64,000 nt of DNA from Caballeronia temeraria (GCF_001544795.2 NZ_FCOI02000013.1:62001-126000), one strand, 5' to 3'; numbered from the stretch's first letter, positions 1-8,251 are shown. Notes: a model not told the origin generated them from the letters alone. A program made the numbers and translations.

Positions 1-417
1 CGTCATGATGATCGGGCCTTCCGCGCCGAACGGCCCGCCGCTGCCGATCACGATGCCCGACGACAGCGGCTTCAGGATCGCGACCTTGGGCGACATGCGG
101 CTCTTGCCGAAGAGAATCGCCTCGATCGCTTCAGGAATGCCGTGGCCGCGAATCTTGTCGGAGCCGAAGCGCGCCATCAGGCCGACGATCAGCCCGCCGA
201 TCACAGGAATCGCGACGACCCACGGCCCGAGCGTGTTGCGCGCAGGCGAAGTGTCCTCGATGGAAAACGTGCCGAAGAAGAACAGGTTCGTGAAGAGATG
301 AATGAGCCCGAGAAGCACGACGGCCGCGAGCGTGGCGATCCCGCCGATGACGGCCGCGAGCCCGCAGATCTTGAGCAACCGGTCGTTGACCGAAAAGTCG
401 CGTTTGTGTTGGTCCAT
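1..417 (-). CDS. Voltage-gated ClC-type chloride channel, N-terminal part (cut by window edge)
   Basis: The gene reads leftward from an ATG at 417 and runs off the window, so only the first 139 residues are visible. The visible part begins with a short charged tail followed by two hydrophobic helices, and ends in the segment GSGGPFGAEGPIIMT. That is the ClC selectivity-filter region: the family signature G(K/R)EGP appears here as GAEGP, so the usual basic residue is alanine. ClC proteins move chloride, sometimes coupled to protons, across the inner membrane. The gene is the last of three in a leftward operon after an HPP-CBS membrane protein and a MarR regulator, with a 19 bp gap to the regulator. 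The family is secure. Whether it is a channel or an exchanger cannot be judged because the downstream residues are missing. Confidence 0.85.
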   Translation of the reverse strand, partial: MDQHKRDFSVNDRLLKICGLAAVIGGIATLAAVVLLGLIHLFTNLFFFGTFSIEDTSPARNTLGPWVVAIPVIGGLIVGLMARFGSDKIRGHGIPEAIEAILFGKSRMSPKVAILKPLSSGIVIGSGGPFGAEGPIIMT

Positions 418-436
418 GACGGATGCTCCAGGAGTG

Positions 437-847
437 TCAGAGATCGATTTGCGGCACGCGGAACGCGCCTTCGAGCGACTTGATTTCCGCGCGATGCAGC
501 GCGGCGAGACGCGCGAGCACTTCTTCGCCGCGCGCTTCGAGATGCACGCGCACCTGACGACGATCCTCGATACTCGGCGCGCGGCGCACGAGCCCGGCCG
601 CCTCGCAGCGCGTGACCAGCGCCACGACGCCGTGATGATGCGATTGCAGCCGCTCGGCGAGTTCGCCGACCGTCGCCCAGTCGCGGCCCGGATAGCCCTT
701 GATGTGCAGCAGCAGCAAGTACTGCAGCGGCGTGATGCCTTCGTCCTGCGCGGCGCGCTCGGAAAAGCGCTCGAAGCGCCGCATCTGATAGCGGAACTCG
801 GACAACTGTTCGAAGTCCGGTTTGGCGAGGGTGCGCGGTGGGTTCAT
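437..847 (-). CDS. MarR-family transcriptional regulator
   Basis: A 136-residue protein starting at the ATG at 847 (MNPPRTLAKPDFEQ). The pattern ITPLQYLLLLHIKG, followed by WATVGELAERLQSHHHGVVALVTRCEAAGLV and then the wing RAPSIEDRRQVRVHL, is a typical MarR winged helix-turn-helix, with the DRR signature of the family. Such proteins are dimeric repressors whose DNA binding is usually released by small ligands. The gene sits between the HPP-CBS gene (26 bp upstream) and the ClC gene (19 bp downstream), so it probably autoregulates the three-gene operon. The palindrome at 2119-2139, upstream of the operon, is a plausible operator. The ligand is unknown. Confidence 0.9.
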   Translation of the reverse strand: MNPPRTLAKPDFEQLSEFRYQMRRFERFSERAAQDEGITPLQYLLLLHIKGYPGRDWATVGELAERLQSHHHGVVALVTRCEAAGLVRRAPSIEDRRQVRVHLEARGEEVLARLAALHRAEIKSLEGAFRVPQIDL

Positions 848-873
848 CGGATTCCTCAGTCTGGGCGAGTGGA

Positions 874-2055
874 TCAGGCGGTCTTGCGCTCGCCCGAGAG
901 CGATTGCCAATAAAGGCCGGAGATCAGATCGGTTTCGGTGATCATGCCCGCAAGCTGATCGTGCGCGCCGACCACCGGAATGTGGTGATGCCCGAAGTGG
1001 GCGAACATCGGCACCAGCTCGGCGATGGCGGTGTTCGTCGTCACCGTGCAGACATCGGTCGTCATCAGCGAGGCAACGCGCCGCGGTGTCGTCGACGGGC
1101 CGCGCATCAGCCGCTCGATCGCCTGCTTCACGCTTTGCGCGATGCCGCCGCGCCGCACCGGCGCCAGGTCCGCGCGCGTGACGATGCCGCACACGCGGCG
1201 CGTCGCGTCGATCACCGGCAGCGCCTTCACGCGATGCCGGTCGATGAGCGCGAGCGCGGCCTGCGCGCTCGTGTCGGGCGTCACCGAGACGATCGCGCGC
1301 GACATGATGTCCGCGCACGTGAACTCCGTGAAACGCCGCGCATAAGCCTGCAATTGCGTCTCGCGCAGAAGCGCTTCGAGATCGTCCGGATCGACGTCGA
1401 GCATTTCGCTGCGTCGCGCCAGCACGGCCTGAAGATCGGCGCGCGTGAACGCGGCGGCATCGGGCGGCGCGGTCGCGGGCTTCGGCGCGGCATGACCGTG
1501 CGGATAACGGTGTCCGGTCAGCGCATGGAACACGATCGCTGATGCCAGCAGCGCCGCCGATTGGATCGCCACCGGCGCGATCACGAAGCCGTAGCCGAGC
1601 GCGTGCACCGGCGGCCCGCCGAGCACCGCCGTCAACGCGACCGCGCCCGAAGGCGGATGCACGCAGCGCAACGCGAACATCGCGCAGATGGCGAGACAGA
1701 CAGCGAGCGCGGCGGCGTCGATGGGATCGTGCACGAGCAGCGCGCAAGTGACGCCGACCGCAGCCGACACGATATTCCCGCCGATGATCGACCACGGCTG
1801 CGCGAGCGGACTCGCGGGCACGGCGAAGAGCAGCACGGCGGAGGCGCCCATCGGCGCGATGAGAAGCGGAATCGCCGATGCATCGCCGATCAGCAGATGC
1901 GCGATGCCGCCCGTCAGCGCAATGCCGATGAGCGCACCGAGACCGGCGCGCAGGCGTTCGGTCCAGCGCAGCGCGACGGGAGCGGGGAGAAAGCCTTGCA
2001 GCCAGCGAAGCAATGCGATACGCGACACGTTTTTCAGCGTTCCGGGAAAAGTCAA
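874..2055 (-). CDS. HPP-family integral membrane protein with paired CBS domains
   Basis: The protein has about 393 residues. The N-terminal half (about 25-180) has four to five hydrophobic helices and the diagnostic HPP tripeptide in CVHPPSGAVALTAVLGG, which places it in the HPP family; some plant and cyanobacterial members transport nitrite. The C-terminal half carries two CBS motifs (ADIMSRAIVSVTPDTSAQ near 245 and ASLMTTDVCTVTTNTAIAEL near 325), which usually bind adenine nucleotides and gate transporters. It is the first gene of an operon with a MarR regulator and a ClC channel, which suggests anion handling. The outer start is a TTG at 2055 with no clear ribosome site. An in-frame GTG at 2028 is an alternative start. 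The substrate is not known. Confidence 0.85.
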   Translation of the reverse strand: MTFPGTLKNVSRIALLRWLQGFLPAPVALRWTERLRAGLGALIGIALTGGIAHLLIGDASAIPLLIAPMGASAVLLFAVPASPLAQPWSIIGGNIVSAAVGVTCALLVHDPIDAAALAVCLAICAMFALRCVHPPSGAVALTAVLGGPPVHALGYGFVIAPVAIQSAALLASAIVFHALTGHRYPHGHAAPKPATAPPDAAAFTRADLQAVLARRSEMLDVDPDDLEALLRETQLQAYARRFTEFTCADIMSRAIVSVTPDTSAQAALALIDRHRVKALPVIDATRRVCGIVTRADLAPVRRGGIAQSVKQAIERLMRGPSTTPRRVASLMTTDVCTVTTNTAIAELVPMFAHFGHHHIPVVGAHDQLAGMITETDLISGLYWQSLSGERKTA

Positions 2056-2118
2056 TGGAAGGTCACACTGGCTGGCCGGATCGAAGGGCGCGAACGCAAG
2101 CGTGCGACAGAAGCAAAA

Positions 2119-2139
2119 TTATATCGCAATATGATACAA
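2119..2139. promoter_or_regulatory. Imperfect palindrome, candidate MarR operator
   Basis: The sequence TTATATCGCAATATGATACAA reads as two half-sites, TTATATC and GATACAA, around a seven-base centre. It is by far the most AT-rich patch of the intergenic region between the divergent HPP operon and the DUF3857 gene. MarR proteins typically bind 15-21 bp palindromes of this kind near their own promoters. Assigning it to the MarR protein at 437-847 is an inference. Confidence 0.4.
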
Positions 2140-2231
2140 ATTGTCGCGCGCCGCGATTCGCTGCGATTCGCCGCGCGCGGGACGTCCTCCTGTACGATGA
2201 GCTTTCCATCGCGCGGCGCGGATATCCCGAC

Positions 2232-4091
2232 ATGGCTCGTCGCTTCATTCTTCTGATGGCGTGCGTTTGCGCATGGCCGGGCGCGGCCACGGCGGCGGAC
2301 GACGATCCGTCGACCATCGTCAGCGATACGCACGAGTTCGTCGTCGCGAGCGACGGCTCGCTGGCCGAAGACGACACCACCGAGTTGCGCGCGAACACGT
2401 CGGCGGGCATCGACGACATCGCGCAGCGCTACGTCTGGTACGACAAGAGCGTGTCGAAGGTGGATATCGTCGAGGCATATTCCGTCGATGCGAACGGCGC
2501 GCGTCACGACGTCTCGCCCGATCAGATTCGCGACATTCAGGAGCCGCGCTCGGCCGGCGCGCCGACGTTTCAGGACGCGAAACTGCGCGCGGTGATTTTT
2601 CCGGCGGTGGGCATCGGCTCGACGGTGCATCTGCGCTTTCGCAAGAGCCAGGCGGCGGCCGTCATTCCAGGGCAGTTCAACTATTACGTCGATCCGGGTC
2701 AGCGGCCCGTCCTGCAACAGACGCTCGTCTTCGATCTTCCCGCCGACAAACCGCTCTACGCCGATGCGCGCGGTTATGCCGCCGAGCCGCCCGTCACGGA
2801 AAACGGGCGCACGCGCTACGCGTTCACGTACCGGCACGATCGCTTCGCGCGCATCGAAAGCGGTTCGGTGGGCTATGCGCAGTACGGCGACCGCCTGATG
2901 GTCACGACTTTTCCCGATTACGCGAGCTTCGCGAAGAGTTATCGGGAAGCCGCCGCCGATCCGGGCACGACCGATCCCGCGATCCGCGCGCTGGCGCTAT
3001 CGCTCACACAAAACGACGCCGACGACCGCGCGAAAGCCAAAACGCTCTACGACTGGGTGCGTCACGACATCCGCTACGTCGCGATGTTCATCGGGCAGAG
3101 CCCCGCCGTGCCGCATCGCGTGACGGACGTGCTCGCGAATCGCTACGGCGATTGCAAGGATCACGTCGCGCTGTACGGCGCGCTGCTCGATGCCGTCGGC
3201 ATTCGCAACGAGCCCGCGCTGATCGGCCTCGGTTCCGTCTATACGCTGCCGGCGGTGCCGGGCTACGGATCGGGCGCGATCAACCACATCGTCACGTGGC
3301 TGCCGGACCTGAACGTGTATGCGGACAGCACGGCGGCGAGCGTCGAGTTCGGCTTTCTGCCGCTCGCCGACATGGACCGGCCCGCGCTGCTCGTGAACAC
3401 CGGCGCGCTCGCCCGCACGCCCGCGACGCAGCCGCTCGCGCGCACGGCGCGTTTGCAGATCGAGGTCGCGGACCAGGGCGAGGCGAGCTTCGCTTACTGG
3501 GTCGAGGACGCCGGATGGAGCGCGGAAATCGAGCGGATCAATCTGCGGCTCGCGAATGCGCAGCGGCGCGACCAGATCGCGGCGGACCGGCTGCGCTTCA
3601 CGAACCTGCGCGGCGCGGGCGCACTGACGACGAGCGATGTCGATGCAACCGGCGGCCCGTTCGCGACGACGTTGCGCGGCACGCTCGACGACATCGTGTG
3701 GCCGACGGGCACGACGGCGCTGCCTGCGCTGTCGAGCCTGTCGGGCGGCATCGCGACGACCACGCGCAACTGGCTCGCCGAGCGCACGCGGACGCAGCCG
3801 TATCTGTGCATCGGCGGAACGTTCGATGAAGTCTCGCACATCGCCTTCCCGAAAACGATGCGCGTGACCGAAGTGCCCGACGATCTCGACCTGACGAACG
3901 GCTTCTTTCGCTACCGCTCGCGCTATCTCTTCGATCCGTCGACGAACGTGATTCAGATATCGCGCAAGCTCGACGCGCGCTTCGGCAAACAGGTCTGCAC
4001 GCCCGGCGATTTTCAGACGGCGCTTCCCGCGCTCAAGCAGATCGAGCGCGATACGCAGGCGCAGGTCATCGTGAAACCGGCGGGCGGCTGA
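2232..4091 (+). CDS. Exported DUF3857 / transglutaminase-like protein
   Basis: A 619-residue protein. The chosen ATG at 2232 opens a clear signal peptide (MARRFILLMACVCAWPGAATA, cleavage before ADDD). An earlier in-frame start would put 73 unlikely residues before it. Residues about 45-230 match DUF3857 (VWYDKSVSKVDIVEAYSVDANG). Residues about 255-370 match a transglutaminase-like core with the cysteine in NRYGDCKDHVALYGALLDAVG, the histidine in GAINHIVTWLPDLNVYADS and a following Asp, the papain-fold triad. Family members are periplasmic or surface proteins of largely unknown role. The gene converges on the caspase-FGE gene with only 3 bp between stops. No function beyond the fold can be assigned. 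Confidence 0.85.
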   Translation: MARRFILLMACVCAWPGAATAADDDPSTIVSDTHEFVVASDGSLAEDDTTELRANTSAGIDDIAQRYVWYDKSVSKVDIVEAYSVDANGARHDVSPDQIRDIQEPRSAGAPTFQDAKLRAVIFPAVGIGSTVHLRFRKSQAAAVIPGQFNYYVDPGQRPVLQQTLVFDLPADKPLYADARGYAAEPPVTENGRTRYAFTYRHDRFARIESGSVGYAQYGDRLMVTTFPDYASFAKSYREAAADPGTTDPAIRALALSLTQNDADDRAKAKTLYDWVRHDIRYVAMFIGQSPAVPHRVTDVLANRYGDCKDHVALYGALLDAVGIRNEPALIGLGSVYTLPAVPGYGSGAINHIVTWLPDLNVYADSTAASVEFGFLPLADMDRPALLVNTGALARTPATQPLARTARLQIEVADQGEASFAYWVEDAGWSAEIERINLRLANAQRRDQIAADRLRFTNLRGAGALTTSDVDATGGPFATTLRGTLDDIVWPTGTTALPALSSLSGGIATTTRNWLAERTRTQPYLCIGGTFDEVSHIAFPKTMRVTEVPDDLDLTNGFFRYRSRYLFDPSTNVIQISRKLDARFGKQVCTPGDFQTALPALKQIERDTQAQVIVKPAGG

Positions 4092-4094
4092 CGC

Positions 4095-6035
4095 TCACTC
4101 CATGTCCCGCGCGACGCGAAAGCCGTTCTGTGACTGCCGCACGCTCGAGCTGTATTTGAAGCGCGTCGCCGACTGCATGTAGCCCTCGCCTTCGCGCCAC
4201 GAGCCGCCGCGAATCACGCGCACGCTGCACGAGGGATCGTCCCAGGCGCGGCCATCGACGGGCGCGTTCTTGTACGAGCTATGCCAGCAGTCGGCGACCC
4301 ATTCCCAGACGCTGCCGTTCATGTCGTAGAGGCCATAGGGATTCGCCGCGAACGAGCCGACGGGCGTTGGCGCATCGGGCTTGTACGGATCGCCGCAGTC
4401 CTTGCAGTCGGCGGTGCCTTTTTTCATCTGATCGCCCCACCAGTACGTCGATTGCGTGCCGCCGCGCGCGGCATATTCCCATTCGGCTTCCGTCGGCAGA
4501 CGATACGCCTTGCCGCCCACCTTGCTCAGCCATTTGACATAGACCTGCGCGTCGTCCCAGCTCACGTTGCGCATCGGCGCGTTGCCGGGCGGCGGCGCGG
4601 ACTCGCCTTCGGGCGCGATGCGCGTGCACGCGCCCGCATCGGCGCAGGCGTTCCATTGCTCGACGGTGACTTCGTATTTGCCGATGGCGAACGCACGCCC
4701 CACCGACACGCGATGCGGCGGCTTCTCGGCGGGATCGTCGTTGTTGCTGCCCATCGTGAAGCTGCCGGCCGCGAGCGGAATCAGCGCGGGGCACGCGGGG
4801 CAATCCTTGATCTCGTTGCCGCTCGCGGTCTTGGCGGCGGGCTTGGTGGTGATGGCGGCGGCGGGCGGCGCGGCGGGCGCGACGGCAACCGGCGCGGGCG
4901 GCGGCGTGCTCGCACGCGGCTTTTCCGGCGCGGCGGCGGTCGCCGGCGCGGACGGTGCGGGCTTCGGCGCGGGCGCGGCGGGCGTGGCTGTTGCGGCAGG
5001 CGGCGCCGATGCCGCGGGCTTCGCAGCGCCGGCCGCGTGCAGACGTTCGATGCGCGCCTTGGCGAGCGCCGCGAATCGGCCGTTTGGATACGCCTTCAGA
5101 TACGCTTCGTAATCGCTCGGATAGTTGCTGTCCTTGATCGATTCCCAGAAGGTCAGTTCGTACTGCTCGTTGCTGTCCTTCGGCAGAATGCCGCGCGTGC
5201 GGGTTGCGTTGGCGGAATCGGCAGGGTCGATGGCGTTTGCGTCCGCCCGAACCGCCGATGCATCCGCGAGCCGAATGCCCGCATCGAGTGTCGACGCGAG
5301 CCAGGGCCGTTGCGCGCCGCGCGATGCCTGCGCGACATCGGATGCGGCGGCGGCGAACGTCGCCGATGTGACCGGCGCGCGCGTGCCCAGCGCGCGCAGC
5401 AACGCTTCGGTATAGCGTCCGTTGCGCCCGCTCTCGATGGCGGCATCGCCCGGCGCGGCCGCATACGCGACGAGCGTGCGCGGCGGCAGCATCCAGGTGC
5501 GCGCGCCCGTTTTCTCGAAGGGTTCGTTCAGGCACATGTCCAGCACGACGATGTTCGCCGCGTCCGGCCGCCCGCGCGTCATGCGCCCGACGATCTCGCG
5601 CGCCGAAACCGTGTCGCGCACGAGCGTCGCGGGCCGTTGCGCGCGCGCGTCGAGCGGCATGAGCAACGCGTCGCCGCCCACCTGCAATCCGTGGCCGGCG
5701 AAGTAGACGAGCGCGGTATCGTGGGGACCGAGGCGCGCGACGAATGCATCGAGCGCTTGCCGCAGCGCGGCTTCATCGAGATTCGTGCGGCGCGTGACGT
5801 CGAAGCCGAGCGAGCCGAGCGCGGCGCTCATGTCGGCGGCATCGTGCGCCGCGCTCGCGAGCGGATGATCGATATAGTCTGCATTGCCGATCACGAGAGC
5901 GAAATGTCCGGGCGCGTGTGCGATCGATGTCGCGCTGGAAGTAGAGGGCGGCGCATCGACCGATGCCGCGCTCGCCGATGCATTGGCCAGACCGATCGTC
6001 AGAACCACGCCCGCGATGAGAAGAGTTCGCCACAT
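4095..6035 (-). CDS. Exported caspase-like protease fused to a formylglycine-generating-enzyme (SUMF1) domain
   Basis: A protein of about 646 residues with three parts. A signal peptide (MWRTLLIAGVVLTIGLANASA) precedes a caspase/peptidase C14 domain (about 43-240) with the catalytic His115 in YFAGHG and Cys168 in VLDMCLNEP. Next comes the short WESIKDSNYPSDYEAYLKAYP module common after bacterial caspases, then an Ala/Pro-rich linker. The C-terminal FGE-sulfatase domain (about 405-646) shows FTMGSNNDDPAEKPPHRV, LPTEAEWEYAARGG, YDMNGSVWEWVADCW and RVIRGGSW. Proteins with this C-terminal fold include formylglycine-generating enzymes, but most bacterial members have no proven substrate. The ATG at 6035 is preferred because AGGG lies 7 bp upstream; a GTG at 6041 lies too close to it. 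The gene converges on the transglutaminase-like gene. Confidence 0.88.
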   Translation of the reverse strand: MWRTLLIAGVVLTIGLANASASAASVDAPPSTSSATSIAHAPGHFALVIGNADYIDHPLASAAHDAADMSAALGSLGFDVTRRTNLDEAALRQALDAFVARLGPHDTALVYFAGHGLQVGGDALLMPLDARAQRPATLVRDTVSAREIVGRMTRGRPDAANIVVLDMCLNEPFEKTGARTWMLPPRTLVAYAAAPGDAAIESGRNGRYTEALLRALGTRAPVTSATFAAAASDVAQASRGAQRPWLASTLDAGIRLADASAVRADANAIDPADSANATRTRGILPKDSNEQYELTFWESIKDSNYPSDYEAYLKAYPNGRFAALAKARIERLHAAGAAKPAASAPPAATATPAAPAPKPAPSAPATAAAPEKPRASTPPPAPVAVAPAAPPAAAITTKPAAKTASGNEIKDCPACPALIPLAAGSFTMGSNNDDPAEKPPHRVSVGRAFAIGKYEVTVEQWNACADAGACTRIAPEGESAPPPGNAPMRNVSWDDAQVYVKWLSKVGGKAYRLPTEAEWEYAARGGTQSTYWWGDQMKKGTADCKDCGDPYKPDAPTPVGSFAANPYGLYDMNGSVWEWVADCWHSSYKNAPVDGRAWDDPSCSVRVIRGGSWREGEGYMQSATRFKYSSSVRQSQNGFRVARDME

Positions 6036-6196
6036 ATTCACACCCTGTCCGTCCGGCTTTGAGTGGAGGGCATCGCGTGTTCATTCGTGCACGATGCCGG
6101 GGCTTTTGGGCGAGGTCCGCGCCCGCTGTGTCCAGCACCAACAACGATAGCACGCAGTCACGGTAGCGCTTAATCCCCTGAAAGGAGGTATCCGTG

Positions 6197-6256
6197 ATGA
6201 GGGCTGGAGGACCCTCGCGTGTACGTATCTTTTTTAAACGTTACGTCCTAATCTAA
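6197..6256 (+). CDS. Possible 19-residue leader or micro-ORF with an extended Shine-Dalgarno sequence
   Basis: The sequence AAAGGAGGT at 6181-6189 is followed by TATCC and then GTG/ATG at 6194/6197. It is almost the exact complement of the 16S rRNA 3' tail and is among the best ribosome sites I saw in the window. The frame encodes MRAGGPSRVRIFFKRYVLI and ends at TAA 6254-6256, about 105 bp before the first DUF4399 gene. It could be a leader peptide, a small basic membrane-active peptide, or a chance frame. I do not recognise the sequence. Confidence 0.3.
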   Translation: MRAGGPSRVRIFFKRYVLI

Positions 6257-6361
6257 AAACCACAGAAGCTGCATCACGCTCCGAGCACGAGCGTTCGCGC
6301 GTGCAAGGATCGATTCCCTGGCCCATCCACGAGGCCTTTCAACGAGAGAGGCGTGCATAAC

Positions 6362-6799
6362 ATGCTGAGAAGAACCGTGCTTGGCGCGCTGGCTTCCCTG
6401 GCCGCACTGGCCGCCGATTCGTCGTTCTCCGCCGCGCGTGCCCGCACGCCCGCGCCGCCGAACGCCGAGGCGTACATCATCTGGCCGCCGGACGGCGCCG
6501 TGATTTCGGGCGGCAAGCTCTGGGTGCGCATGGGCCTGCGCAACATGGGCATCTGTCCGAAGGGCGTCGATCTGCCCAACGTGGGGCATCACCATCTGCT
6601 GGTCGATACGGACCTGCCGCCGCTCGATCAGGAGATACCGTCCGATCGCAATCATCTGCACTACGGCGCGGGCGAAACCGATGCACGCCTCGAACTGCCG
6701 CCGGGCAAGCACACCTTGCAGTTGCTGATGGGCGACTACAACCATATTCCGCACGACCCGCCGGTGTATTCGAAGAAGATCACGATCACGGTGAAATGA
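6362..6799 (+). CDS. Secreted DUF4399 protein (copy 1)
   Basis: A 145-residue protein with an N-terminal signal sequence (MLRRTVLGALASLAALAA) and one DUF4399 domain. The domain shows IIWPPDGAVISGGKLWVRMGLRNMGI, then GHHHLLVDTDLPPLDQEIP, HLHYGAGETDARLELPPGKHTLQLLMGDYNHIPH and PVYSKKITITVK. Family members are small periplasmic beta-sandwich proteins of unknown function. The His-rich GHHHLL and HLHYG segments could bind a metal, but that is an inference. The ATG at 6362 is preferred because GAGAGG at 6346-6351 lies 10 bp upstream. A GTG at 6353 is too close to it. A close paralogue follows after 27 bp. Confidence 0.8.
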   Translation: MLRRTVLGALASLAALAADSSFSAARARTPAPPNAEAYIIWPPDGAVISGGKLWVRMGLRNMGICPKGVDLPNVGHHHLLVDTDLPPLDQEIPSDRNHLHYGAGETDARLELPPGKHTLQLLMGDYNHIPHDPPVYSKKITITVK

Positions 6800-6826
6800 G
6801 CTGTGCACTTGCCGAGGGCACATGAC

Positions 6827-7285
6827 ATGAAAAAACGATCCGCTGATGCGCTCGCGCTGTCGCGTTCGCTCCTCGTCGCCGCCGCGCTGGCGACGGCGTT
6901 CGCCGCGCCTTGCGCCTTCGCCGGGACGACGCCCGCGCCCGCCAATGCCTATGCGTACATCGGCTATCCGAACGACGGCCAGACCTTGCCCGCAGGCAAG
7001 CCGTTCAAGGTCTGGTTCGGCCTGCGCTTCATGGGCGTCGCGCCACGCGGCGTGAAGTTTCCGAACACGGGGCATCATCATTTGCTGATCGATGTGGACT
7101 TGCCGCCGATGGATCAGGAGATTCCATCGGATCGCAATCATCTGCACTACGGCGCCGGCGAAACCGAAGCGATGATCGAGTTGCCGCCGGGCAAGCACAC
7201 GCTTCAGCTTCTGATGGGCGATGACAAGCACATACCGCATAACCCGCCCGTCTATTCCAGAAAGATCACGATCTACGTCAAGTGA
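6827..7285 (+). CDS. Secreted DUF4399 protein (copy 2)
   Basis: A 152-residue protein with a clear signal peptide (MKKRSADALALSRSLLVAAALA...AFA) and a DUF4399 domain. It matches copy 1 almost residue for residue from GHHHLL to the C-terminus, including EIPSDRNHLHYGAGET and LPPGKHTLQLLMGD. The upstream neighbour is clearly a tandem duplicate. The signal peptides have diverged while the mature domains are conserved, which argues that both copies are functional. Function is unknown, and co-transcription with copy 1 is likely given the 27 bp gap. The ATG at 6827 starts the signal peptide; an in-frame start 24 bp upstream would spoil it. Confidence 0.8.
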   Translation: MKKRSADALALSRSLLVAAALATAFAAPCAFAGTTPAPANAYAYIGYPNDGQTLPAGKPFKVWFGLRFMGVAPRGVKFPNTGHHHLLIDVDLPPMDQEIPSDRNHLHYGAGETEAMIELPPGKHTLQLLMGDDKHIPHNPPVYSRKITIYVK

Positions 7286-7535
7286 GCCCGGGCGCTGCAT
7301 GAGAACTTGAGCGGCGCCTTTCCCGGTTTCTTTTATCGAATTGAAGTCCGCGCGTGCATCGCGGAGGGAAACGTTCGTCCCTGCGATTCGCGCGAGTGTC
7401 GCCGACAGACCGACAGTGACGATCCGATGTGTTGGGACGACAGCATCATGACGATGAGAAAGCCGATGCCGCACGATTCCGCAAAAGCCTTACGCAGCAA
7501 AGCATGCGGCGAAATCCGGCCGATGCACGACGCCA

Positions 7536-7552
7536 TTGGCACAGCCTGTGCA
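7536..7552 (+). promoter_or_regulatory. Sigma-54 (-24/-12) promoter of GG-leader peptide 1
   Basis: The sequence TTGGCACAGCCTGTGCA matches the sigma-54 consensus YTGGCACGRNNNTTGCW at all key positions. GG (7538-7539) and GC (7550-7551) are separated by exactly 10 bases, and TTGC appears as GTGC. Transcription would start near 7563, about 60 bp before the peptide start codon. A TGTTGG motif at 7430-7435, about 100 bp upstream, could be an activator site. A sigma-54 activator is encoded at 17695-19005. Confidence 0.78.
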
Positions 7553-7625
7553 TTGAAGGGTGGCGAGCAGACAAGTTGCTCGAAGCCACCACCGAATGCG
7601 CGACGCGCACCCAAGGAGAGCGGAA

Positions 7626-7925
7626 ATGAAGACGCTGATCATCAAGGACCTTCCCGTCACCGAAGACCTCGACAAGCGCGCGATGTCCGCTGTGCGCGGC
7701 GGCTATGCGGTCCTGTTCCCCGGCTACATTTCGATGAACGGCGCGACGCTTTCGATGCCGTTCAATCCGCAGCAGATCATCAATCAGACGCAGACCACGT
7801 TCAATCAGAACGGCAGCAACATCGCGTTCGCCGATGCGCTGAAGTCGCAGTCGACCGTCACGCCGACGCAGAACGCGAAGAACATCGCCAATGTGAACTT
7901 CGGCACGGCGGGCAATCTCGCGTGA
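7626..7925 (+). CDS. Double-glycine-leader secreted peptide precursor 1
   Basis: A 99-residue precursor preceded by GGAG at 7618-7621 (spacing 4). The first 26 residues form a leader ending in LDKRAMSAVRGG, a double-glycine site of the kind cut by C39-peptidase ABC transporters; one is encoded at 14639-17698. The mature part (about 73 residues) starts YAVLFPG and is rich in Asn, Gln and Thr with few charges (INQTQTTFNQNGSNIAF). It ends VNFGTAGNLA. Leader, core (QIINQTQ) and tail all align with the second peptide at 21470-21796, so the two form a family. There is no Cys, so no disulfide or lanthionine chemistry is expected. Bacteriocin, adhesin or amyloid-like roles are all possible. I do not recognise the family. 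Confidence 0.75.
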   Translation: MKTLIIKDLPVTEDLDKRAMSAVRGGYAVLFPGYISMNGATLSMPFNPQQIINQTQTTFNQNGSNIAFADALKSQSTVTPTQNAKNIANVNFGTAGNLA

Positions 7926-8019
7926 CGCGAATCATCGCAAGGAATGAACCGGATCTCGATGAGTCGAGCTCCAAGCAGTCAGCAGCAAAAGCGGGGCACG
8001 GGGAGCTTCGCTGTAACAC

Positions 8020-8037
8020 CGCCCGCAGCATCGGGCG
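8020..8037. other. Hairpin in the 326 bp gap between peptide 1 and the outer membrane factor gene
   Basis: CGCCCG and CGGGCG flank a six-base loop, with no U tract after it. It could attenuate transcription between the peptide gene and the outer membrane factor gene, or be incidental. The rest of 7926-8251 shows no convincing gene and no sigma-54 promoter with correct GG-N10-GC spacing, so how 8252-9664 is transcribed is open. Confidence 0.25.
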
Positions 8038-8251
8038 TAGCGGTTCGGGCGCGGGTCGCATCCGTCGCCGTACCGCGTCACGACACGCGCGACGTGCCAC
8101 AGAGCACGCGCGCGCAACGTGATCGAACCCGTGACTTAACCCGTATGGAGTCCCGGCGCGCCGTGTGATTTACTTGAATGACCGGACGGCCGGCGCCGGG
8201 CTTCTCACCCTTCAAACTGACCGTCGGTGCGCGTTCACCGGGAGCGAGATC

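Noticed and set aside
437..1795. A 452-codon minus-strand frame running through the HPP-CBS gene into marR
   Set aside because: Only its last 136 residues (the MarR protein from 847) have family features. The upstream part is an out-of-frame shadow of the HPP-CBS gene.
7626..7925. Calling the GG peptides bacteriocins outright
   Set aside because: The leader and exporter fit, but the cores lack Cys, strong positive charge or a known immunity gene. The function is left open.
7997..8010. A GGGCACGG-containing sequence as a sigma-54 promoter for the outer membrane factor gene
   Set aside because: The base pair 10 positions after GG is TT, not GC, so the strict -24/-12 spacing fails.
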